Of a stretch of DNA of 64,000 bases, positions 58,471 to 64,000 are shown piece after piece. How positions within the stretch are numbered: the first letter of the stretch is position 1; every line of letters starts with the position of its first letter. Under the pieces are notes generated by a model, which saw nothing but the letters and a program-made list of their open reading frames with translations, did not search any database and was not told the DNA's origin. The stretch is from Palsa-744 sp036498265 (lineage in GTDB: Bacteria; Actinomycetota; Thermoleophilia; Solirubrobacterales; Solirubrobacteraceae): NCBI GenBank assembly GCA_036498265.1, contig DASYFT010000002.1, positions 65,521 to 129,520 of the forward strand, in the 5' to 3' direction. A program made the position numbers and the translations under genes.

Positions 58471-59259
58471 ATGAGTGATCTGGCCCCGATGCGCGAGCAG
58501 GTCTACACCGACCCGCGACCGAAGGAGCACTTCGACCGCTTCCACGAGCGCGCCCGCACGCGCCAGCCGGACTGGGCCTACGAGCTCACCCGCGTCATCA
58601 CGTCGCTCTACGCGTACACGCTGCTGCGAGCGCGCGCGATCTCGGTCGAGAACGTCCCGGGCAACGGGGCGGTGATCCTCGCGCCCAACCACTTCTCCTT
58701 CATGGACCACTTCCTGATCGGCTGCTATATCCGGCGCAAGGTCCGCTTCATGGCCAAGTCGCAGCTGTTCAAACGCCCCATGCAGTTCATCTACACGCAC
58801 GGCGGGGTGTTCCCCGTGCGTCGCGGCGCTCGCGACGAAGAGACGTTCACGACCGCCGAGACGATCCTCGCCAACGGCGGCGCGGTCGCGATGTACTGCG
58901 AGGGTGGCCGCTCTCGGACCGGCAAGGTCGGCGAGCAGGCCAAGCGCGGCATCGGCCGTCTCGCGCTCGAGTCGGGCGCCCCCGTTGTCCCGATCGCGAT
59001 CCACGGCTCCTCGCACATCCGCAACTGGAAGCGCCTGCAGTTCCCCAAGACCACGATCCAGTACGGCCAGCCGATCCGCTGGGAGCAGATCAGCGATCCG
59101 ACGCGCGAGCAGCAGCAGGCCGTGGCCGACCAGATCCTCGAGCAGATACGCGGCCTCTACGCCGGCCTGGAGCAGCACGGGCGGCGCGGCATCCTGAGGC
59201 GGCTTCGCGAACAGCGCCGCGCCCGGCGCCGCTCCCCCGAGGGCGCCGCGATCGCCTGA
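58471..59259 (+). CDS. 1-acyl-glycerol-3-phosphate acyltransferase-like protein (PlsC family)
   Basis: Membrane-associated phospholipid acyltransferase (262 aa). The HX4D catalytic motif occurs in PNHFSFMDHF, followed by the substrate motif EGGRSRTG and the later VPIAIHGSS. A basic C-terminal tail (RRLREQRRARRR) could bind the membrane surface. Most likely lysophosphatidate acylation, but other acyl acceptors are possible. Confidence 0.88.
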   Translation: MSDLAPMREQVYTDPRPKEHFDRFHERARTRQPDWAYELTRVITSLYAYTLLRARAISVENVPGNGAVILAPNHFSFMDHFLIGCYIRRKVRFMAKSQLFKRPMQFIYTHGGVFPVRRGARDEETFTTAETILANGGAVAMYCEGGRSRTGKVGEQAKRGIGRLALESGAPVVPIAIHGSSHIRNWKRLQFPKTTIQYGQPIRWEQISDPTREQQQAVADQILEQIRGLYAGLEQHGRRGILRRLREQRRARRRSPEGAAIA

Positions 59260-59327
59260 GGGCGGTGCCCGTCGGCGCCGTTGCCTAGGCTGCCGTCCAC
59301 CGTCCGTCCAGCTCGAAAGGGACAGAG

Positions 59328-60014
59328 ATGCAGAGCCGCATCGACGTTGGCGAGGTGATCCGCAGGGTCTTCGACATCTACGTCGACCAGGCGCCCGTTC
59401 TGATGCCGGCCGCGGCGGTGGTGTTCGTCTTCACGGGGATCCTCTCCGGCGTGATCGTGGCGGCATCGCCGGGGCTGGCCGTGATCGCCGTGCTCATCTA
59501 CCTCGCGGCCGCCACCATCTTCACCGGCATGGTCGTCGAGCTCGTAGCCGACCTGCAGGACGGTCGTCGCGACGCCGGCCCCCGCCAGCTGCTCGCCCGC
59601 GCGACCCCGGTGCTGGGGCAGCTGCTGCTCGTCGCCATCGTGGGCGCCGTGGGCGTCTTCGTGGGACTGGTCCTGTTCGTCGTGCCCGGGCTCATCCTGT
59701 TCACGATCTGGTCGGTGTCGGCACCGGTCGTGCTGCTCGAGCGGCCGCCCGGACTGCGTGCGCTGGCGCGCAGCCAGCAGCTGGTGCGCGGCAACGGCTT
59801 GCAGGTGTTCGGGGTCATCCTGGTGCTCGACATCCTCGTGCTGCTCCTCGGCGGCGCGCTGGAGCTGGCGGCAGAATCGGGCGGCACGGCCCTCGGCATC
59901 GTCGTCAGGGTGATCGTCGGGGTGCTCACGGCGCCCCTGTCCGCGCTCGCCGCCTCGGTGCTCTACTTCAAGCTCCGCTCCGCCGCGGCGCCCGAAGGGG
60001 CGCCTTCGCTCTAG
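59328..60014 (+). CDS. Integral membrane protein of unknown function
   Basis: A 228-residue protein with about six helices and the soluble segment MQSRIDVGEVIRRVFDIY at the N-terminus. This layout, with LFVVPGLILFTIWSVSAPVVLLE, resembles uncharacterised actinobacterial membrane proteins related to the glycerophosphodiesterase membrane domain; I cannot name a function. A ribosome-binding site (AAAGGGA) lies about 9 nt before the ATG, and a TAGGCT hexamer about 40 nt upstream suggests a leadered message. Confidence 0.75.
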   Translation: MQSRIDVGEVIRRVFDIYVDQAPVLMPAAAVVFVFTGILSGVIVAASPGLAVIAVLIYLAAATIFTGMVVELVADLQDGRRDAGPRQLLARATPVLGQLLLVAIVGAVGVFVGLVLFVVPGLILFTIWSVSAPVVLLERPPGLRALARSQQLVRGNGLQVFGVILVLDILVLLLGGALELAAESGGTALGIVVRVIVGVLTAPLSALAASVLYFKLRSAAAPEGAPSL

Positions 60015-60017
60015 GGT
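60012..60017 (+). promoter_or_regulatory. Possible -10 of the degenerate SDR gene
   Basis: TAGGGT overlaps the stop codon of the preceding membrane-protein gene and lies 11 nt before the ATG at 60029, slightly more than the usual 6-8. Confidence 0.35.
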
Positions 60018-60028
60018 CTCAGCCACTC

Positions 60029-60697
60029 ATGTCCGGGACGGTCGCCTCCCAGGTTCTGCGTTCGGGGCTGCTCGAGGGGGCCTCCGTGCTGGTCGTCGCG
60101 GCCGACCCACCGACTGCTGGGGCGAGCTCGCTCGCGCTGGCGAGCGCCGCGGCCTGCGCCGAGCTTGGCGCGAAGGTGTCCCTCTGCCCGCTCACGCCCG
60201 CCGTGGATGACTCGGGCATCGAGGCCGCCCTCGAGCTCGCGCTCGGCGAGATGGGAACGGCGCAGCTGCTCGTGGTCGACGCCGCCGCGCTGTTCGCGGG
60301 CGGCGACCCCGGCGCTGAGGCTCGTCCAGGCCCGGAGGCCGACTGTGAGCGGGGCGGCGCGGCTCTTCGCCACTGCCTCGAGCTGACATGGAGCGCCACT
60401 CGGGCGGTGTTCGACCGGGCGTTCCTGCCCGGGGCGGGGGGGAGGGTCATCTACCTGGCGCCGGCGCTCGGTGCCGGGGAACACGCCGCCGCAGCCCGGG
60501 CCGGCCTCGAGAACCTGGCCCGGACGCTGTCCGTCGAGTGGGCCCGGCACGCCGTCACGACCGTGGCGATCGCGCCCTCCGATGGGAGCAGCCCGGCGGA
60601 GGTGGCCGCGCTGGTCGCCTACCTCGCCTCCCCCGCAGGCTCCTACTTCTCGGGGTGCCTGCTCGATCTGGCCGCACAGGCGCCCGCCGCGGCATAG
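60029..60697 (+). CDS. Degenerate short-chain dehydrogenase-like protein
   Basis: A 222-residue protein with the overall course of a short-chain dehydrogenase: an N-terminal beta-alpha unit, and AAARAGLENLARTLSVEWA matching the helix that normally carries YxxxK. Key residues are missing: the cofactor loop TGxxxGxG is replaced by AADPPTAGASS, and the catalytic Tyr and Lys positions are Ala and Arg. It is therefore probably catalytically inactive, a regulator or structural partner, perhaps of the intact SDR encoded convergently at 60756. It is not obviously a pseudogene, because the frame is intact. Confidence 0.75.
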   Translation: MSGTVASQVLRSGLLEGASVLVVAADPPTAGASSLALASAAACAELGAKVSLCPLTPAVDDSGIEAALELALGEMGTAQLLVVDAAALFAGGDPGAEARPGPEADCERGGAALRHCLELTWSATRAVFDRAFLPGAGGRVIYLAPALGAGEHAAAARAGLENLARTLSVEWARHAVTTVAIAPSDGSSPAEVAALVAYLASPAGSYFSGCLLDLAAQAPAAA

Positions 60698-60709
60698 GCG
60701 CGGTCGCCG

Positions 60710-60755
60710 GGCGCCGGACCCGGCGGCTGGCCGGCCCGGTGAGACGGCCGGCGCC
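60710..60755. terminator. Inverted repeat between convergent SDR genes, possible bidirectional terminator
   Basis: GGCGCCGG at 60710-60717 pairs perfectly with CCGGCGCC at 60748-60755; the 30-nt interior is itself rich in complementary CCGG blocks. It fills the 58-bp gap between the two convergent stops. There is no U-tract. Confidence 0.35.
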
Positions 60756-61583
60756 TCAGCCGGACATCCCTCCGAACAGCCCGCCGGTCACGTGAAGCGT
60801 CTGGCCGTGCACGTAGTTGGACCACGGCGAGCACAGGAAGAAGACGCCGCCCGCAGCCTCCTCCGGCGTGGCGGGGCGGCCGAGGGGGATCAGCATTGAG
60901 GCCATCTGGCGCATCTGCTCGGGAATGCCCAGCTGGATCGTCTCTCCCTCTTTCTCCATCGTGTTCTCGTCGACCTTGGCCTGCGTGAGGCGCGTGTCGA
61001 TGAAGCCGAAGGCCACGGCGTTGACGTTGACCTTGAACTGGCCCCACTCCTTGGCGACGGTTTTGGTGAGGCCGACCACTCCGGCCTTGCCGGAGGAGTA
61101 GTTGGCCTGCCCCGCGTTGCCGAAGGTGCCCGAGGTCGAGGAGACGTTGACGATCTTGCGGAAGACCTCCCTGCCTTCCTCGCGCTCCTTCTTGGCAGGC
61201 TCCCGCAGGTGCGGGGCGGCCGCGCGGATCACCCGGAAGGGCACCACCGTGTGGATGTCGAGCATCGCCTGGACGTGCTCGTCGGACAGCTTGTGGATCG
61301 GCGCGTCGAGGGTGTAGCCGGCGTTGTTGACGATGATGTCGATCTTGCCGAACGAGTCGACGGCCTTCTGGACGAGCTGGTCGGGCACCCCCGGCTTGGT
61401 GAGGTCACCGGCGAACACGGCCGTCTCGCCCGAGATCTCGCCGGCGGCCTGCGCGGCGATGTCGCCGTCGAGGTCGTTGATCAGGACCTGCGCGCCCTCG
61501 GCGACCAGCAGCTCCGCTGTCGCCCGTCCGATTCCGCGCGCCGAGCCCGTGACGATCGCGGACTTGCCGTCGAGTGCTCCCAT
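60756..61583 (-). CDS. Short-chain dehydrogenase/reductase, FabG-like
   Basis: NAD(P)-dependent oxidoreductase (275 aa). Complete motifs: TGSARGIG cofactor loop, NNAG, serine in IVNVSSTSG and the catalytic YSSGK. The C-terminal part matches multifunctional FabG-like or hydroxyacyl-CoA dehydrogenases. A strong ribosome-binding site (AAGGAG) precedes the ATG and a good promoter lies upstream. Probably acts on beta-oxoacyl thioesters, in keeping with nearby acyl-CoA dehydrogenases. Confidence 0.9.
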   Translation of the reverse strand: MGALDGKSAIVTGSARGIGRATAELLVAEGAQVLINDLDGDIAAQAAGEISGETAVFAGDLTKPGVPDQLVQKAVDSFGKIDIIVNNAGYTLDAPIHKLSDEHVQAMLDIHTVVPFRVIRAAAPHLREPAKKEREEGREVFRKIVNVSSTSGTFGNAGQANYSSGKAGVVGLTKTVAKEWGQFKVNVNAVAFGFIDTRLTQAKVDENTMEKEGETIQLGIPEQMRQMASMLIPLGRPATPEEAAGGVFFLCSPWSNYVHGQTLHVTGGLFGGMSG

Positions 61584-61622
61584 AGCTGTGAGATCTCCTT
61601 CTCTGTGGTCGGGAGCGGAAGT

Positions 61623-61651
61623 TATATAGGTCCGCGGGAGTCAGGCGGCAA
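61623..61651 (-). promoter_or_regulatory. Promoter of the FabG-like gene
   Basis: On the minus strand, TTGCCG (61646-61651), a 17-nt spacer and TATATA (61623-61628, continuing AAC). Transcription would start about 30 nt before the ATG, leaving room for the ribosome-binding site. It is the best sigma-70-like promoter in the window. Confidence 0.6.
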
Positions 61652-61716
61652 GCAGCCGGCACATCTCGACGTCTCGGCAGATGCCCTGCGAAGGCGTTGT
61701 CGCCTCGCCGCCGGGC

Positions 61717-62586
61717 TCAGCGGCCGCTCAGCACGGCGAAGTCCTGCGTGTACACGCCGCCGGCCTGCCCGTGTGAGAGCGAGGCCGGGGGGTGGGGCGA
61801 CACGCCGACGGCAGTGTCGCGGAAGCGGGCGTCGAGGATGTTCGCGCGGTGCCCCGGCGAGGCCATCCAGGCCGCCACGATCGCCCTCGGCGTGCCCAGC
61901 CAGAGCGTTCCCCAGGCGATGTTCTCACCGACTTCGAACCCGCCCGATCCCGTGAGGTACCCGGCCGAGCGAAGCCGCGAGACGGGGGTGTCGCCGCCCG
62001 GCCCGACGTGTTCGAAGTAGTCGCCCCAGGCCATGCTCTCGGTGTGGCTCTGCGCTGCTCGCTGGAGCGCCGCGTTGAGCGCCAGCGCGCTCTCGCCGTG
62101 GGCGGCTCGTTCGCGGTTGACGAGGCAGAGCACCGCCGCCCGAACCTGTTCGACGTCGGCGGCGCTCGGCGTCAGCTGGGTATCCGTGCACTGGCCGCCC
62201 ACGTCGGCCGCCGAGGTGCGCCTTCCGGTCCCGGCAGGTCCGCTCGGGAGCGGCCGTGACGAGCCCCGGTGCGGCCGGTTGCGGTGCCCGCGGCGGGTGT
62301 GGCTCGGCGTGCGGCTGCGACGGCGCGCGCCGCTGCGGCAACGGCGATGCGCATGGTGCACGACGGGTCGCTTGCCCGCGTGGTAGCTCACCGTGCGGGC
62401 GCAGCGCGCCGGACGGCGGTTCCTGCGTCGCGGCCGTGAGCGCTTGCCGGCGACGGCGATGGACGCCCCCGCCGCTGGGGAGCCCTGGACGCGCTGGCGC
62501 GCGCCCTGGGCGGAGGAGATGCCGGCGAGCGCGCAGGCAGGCAGCGCGAGGAGCGCGAGCAGCAGAATGAGGCGCAGGCGAGCCAC
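61717..62586 (-). CDS. Secreted CAP-domain (SCP/PR-1) protein with Arg/His-rich linker
   Basis: Exported protein (289 aa from the GTG at 62586). A signal peptide (basic VARLR, hydrophobic ILLLALLALPACALAG) is followed by an extraordinarily basic Arg/His/Pro/Ser linker (about residues 45-120) and a CAP domain (about 145-289). CAP signatures: HTESMAWGDYFEHVGP, VGENIAWGT and ASPGHRANILDARFRDTAVGV. Bacterial CAP proteins are extracellular and of varied role. The start places the basic residues directly before the hydrophobic core; a longer frame to 62619 adds 11 residues. Confidence 0.85.
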   Translation of the reverse strand: MARLRLILLLALLALPACALAGISSAQGARQRVQGSPAAGASIAVAGKRSRPRRRNRRPARCARTVSYHAGKRPVVHHAHRRCRSGARRRSRTPSHTRRGHRNRPHRGSSRPLPSGPAGTGRRTSAADVGGQCTDTQLTPSAADVEQVRAAVLCLVNRERAAHGESALALNAALQRAAQSHTESMAWGDYFEHVGPGGDTPVSRLRSAGYLTGSGGFEVGENIAWGTLWLGTPRAIVAAWMASPGHRANILDARFRDTAVGVSPHPPASLSHGQAGGVYTQDFAVLSGR

Positions 62587-62707
62587 GTGGCCGGTATCGA
62601 CGCCCGCACCCGGAGACATGAGCTTGGGCGCGCAGGATTGGACACCCTTGGCAAGGGAAGACCGGGCCGGGGGAGGGTTGGGGGAGGTGGGGCGGCCGGA
62701 GCGCCGG

Positions 62708-63856
62708 CTAGAGCGCGAGCACGCGGCCGAGGATCTCGCGCATTATCTCATCGCTGCCGCCGCCGATCGGGCCCAGCCTGGCGTCGCGCGCGGCTCGCTC
62801 CACCCAGTACTCGCGCATGTAGCCCGCGCCGCCGTGGATCTGCAGGCACTCGTCCATCAGCTCGAAGGAGGCGCGCTGCGTCAGCAGCTTCGCCATCGTG
62901 ACCTGGCGCAGCGGCTCCTCGCCCTCGACGAACCGCCTCAGCGCGTCGTAGGTGACGCACCGGCAGGCGTACGCGGAGGTCGCGAGGTCCGCGAGCTTGT
63001 GGCGGATCGTCTGATGGCCGGCCAGCGGCCGGCCGAACGCCTGGCGCTCGCGCGCGAAGTCGGCCGTGCGCTCCCACGCCAGCTGCATCGCGCCCACAGC
63101 GCCGAGGGCCATCGCCAGCCGCTCCCACTGGAAGTTGGCCATGATCAGCTTGAAGCCGCCGTTCAGCTCGCCGAGCAGGTTCTCCTCCGGGACGAACACG
63201 TCCTGGAGGCTGATCGTGGCAGTGTCAGAGGCCTGCCAGCCGAGCTTGTGCAGCGCCGATGAGGAGACTCCCTCGCCGCGGTCAACGATCAGGAAGGAGA
63301 TCCCCCCGTGGCCGCCGTCCGCCGCCGTCTTGACCGCGGTGACGATGAAGTCGGCCCGGACGCCGTTGGTGATGTAGGTCTTCTCGCCTCTCACCACGAA
63401 GCCGCCGTCCACCCGCTCGGCCCGCGTCGATATCGAGGCGACGTCGGAGCCGGCGCCGGGCTCCGTGATCCCCAGCGCGCCGATCCGTTCCCCGGCGATC
63501 GCGGGGACGAGGTAGCGCTCCTTCTGCTCCTCGGTGCCGAACTTCCAGATCGGGGGGGTGGCGATGTTGATGTGCGCGCCGATCCCGGCCGCCGTGCCGC
63601 CCGAGCCGATCCGCGCCATCTCCTCGCACAGGACCGCCTCGTGAAGGTAGTCGCCGCCCTGGCCGCCGTACTGCTCGGGGTACTTCAGACCGAGCAACCC
63701 CTGGGCTGCCATCTTCGGGAAGACCTCGTCCGGGAACCACTCCTCGTCCTCCCACCGCTGGGCGAACGGCGCGAGCTCCCGGTCGATGAACCCACGGACG
63801 GACTCGCGCAGCTCCTCGTGCTCCTCGGTGAAGGGCGGGTCCGGCGCCGAGCTCAC
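62708..63856 (-). CDS. Acyl-CoA dehydrogenase
   Basis: FAD-dependent acyl-CoA dehydrogenase (382 aa) of beta-oxidation type. Seen: LGITEPGAGSDVASI, KTYITNG, ERQAFGRPLAGHQ, QIHGGAGYMREYWVER and GGSDEIMREILGR. No glutamate follows YMRE at the position of the usual MCAD-type base, so substrate class is uncertain. The GTG at 63856 overlaps the stop of a second acyl-CoA dehydrogenase gene (GTGA). The frame continues upstream only inside that gene. Confidence 0.92.
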   Translation of the reverse strand: MSSAPDPPFTEEHEELRESVRGFIDRELAPFAQRWEDEEWFPDEVFPKMAAQGLLGLKYPEQYGGQGGDYLHEAVLCEEMARIGSGGTAAGIGAHINIATPPIWKFGTEEQKERYLVPAIAGERIGALGITEPGAGSDVASISTRAERVDGGFVVRGEKTYITNGVRADFIVTAVKTAADGGHGGISFLIVDRGEGVSSSALHKLGWQASDTATISLQDVFVPEENLLGELNGGFKLIMANFQWERLAMALGAVGAMQLAWERTADFARERQAFGRPLAGHQTIRHKLADLATSAYACRCVTYDALRRFVEGEEPLRQVTMAKLLTQRASFELMDECLQIHGGAGYMREYWVERAARDARLGPIGGGSDEIMREILGRVLAL

Positions 63857-64000
63857 AACCCGTAGGAGCGCCCGATGACCTCGAGCATGATCTCGTCGGT
63901 GCCCGCGCCGATGCGGTTCAGGCGCATGTCGCGCCAGACGCGCTCGACGTTGTACTCCTTCATGTAGCCGGCGCCGCCGTGGATCTGGATGCACTCGTCG
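63853..64000 (-). CDS. Second acyl-CoA dehydrogenase, C-terminal end only
   Basis: The last 48 codons of a gene running off the right edge: CIQIHGGAGYMKEYNVER, RIGAGTDEIMLEVIGRS and a stop. It is very similar to the end of the neighbouring dehydrogenase, so the two are tandem paralogues or subunits, coupled by a 4-bp overlap. Confidence 0.88.
   Translation of the reverse strand, partial: DECIQIHGGAGYMKEYNVERVWRDMRLNRIGAGTDEIMLEVIGRSYGL

Noticed and set aside
60029..60697. Degenerate SDR as a pseudogene
   Set aside because: The frame is intact over 222 codons with normal composition and a plausible promoter; only catalytic residues are missing.
1..64000. CRISPR arrays, insertion sequences, prophage, integrase or tRNA-linked attachment sites
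   Set aside because: No regularly spaced direct repeats other than the BioF minisatellite, no transposase or integrase frames and no tRNA genes were recognised on either strand.

Overview
The window is a 64 kb, very GC-rich, densely coding chromosome segment with no rRNA, tRNA, CRISPR array, insertion sequence or prophage that I could see. Base composition, gene content and promoter style (many start codons 6-8 nt after a TANNNT hexamer) suggest a high-GC Gram-positive actinobacterium, most likely of the class Thermoleophilia (Solirubrobacterales-like). That placement is an inference; no database search was possible.

Layout. 1-4288 (+): the 3' part of an FtsX/MacB-type ABC permease, then an oligoendopeptidase F. 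4357-20465 (-): a HAD-IIA phosphatase and an uninterrupted 14-gene respiratory complex I operon (nuoA to nuoN), with nearly every junction overlapping or within a few bases. 20497-22796 (+): a small membrane protein, a lipid-anchored monohaem cytochrome c and serS, divergent from nuo. 22862-34241: a potassium homeostasis island (below). 34265-39031: a secreted glycosidase-like protein facing two polytopic membrane proteins. 39097-48175: an amine and amino-acid catabolism cluster (saccharopine-dehydrogenase-like oxidoreductase, APC permease, class III aminotransferase, PucR regulator, alanine dehydrogenase, aminobutyraldehyde-type dehydrogenase, metallo-beta-lactamase-fold hydrolase). 48223-56533: NUDIX hydrolase, rubredoxin, biotin synthesis (bioA, bioD, bioF, bioB), a lipoprotein, a class III nucleotide cyclase, an enoyl-CoA hydratase and a 70-residue biotin carrier protein. 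56614-64000: glycosyltransferase, a second glycosidase-like protein, acyltransferase, membrane protein, a degenerate and an intact SDR, a secreted CAP-domain protein and two tandem acyl-CoA dehydrogenases, the second cut by the window edge.

The most unusual region is the potassium island. KdpD, normally one protein, is divided: the membrane/kinase half is encoded with kdpE upstream of the pump genes, and the N-terminal ATP-binding plus Usp half stands alone at the downstream end, twice. The pump genes run kdpF-A-C-B rather than the usual F-A-B-C. A 26-codon membrane micropeptide, placed exactly where a leaderless transcript would begin, precedes kdpF. A membrane-anchored Usp-like protein ends the operon. 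A CPA1-type cation/proton antiporter gene lies on the opposite strand between the two KdpD-N copies with no intergenic bases: its stop shares a CTAG with the Usp gene and its start shares a CATG with the second KdpD-N gene. This looks like a combined K+ import, sensing and efflux module.

Window-wide patterns: at least ten good leaderless promoter candidates; three convergent gene pairs whose two TAG stops share one CTAG; and two genes (bioA and a family 2 glycosyltransferase) with no ATG, GTG or TTG upstream of conserved N-terminal sequence.
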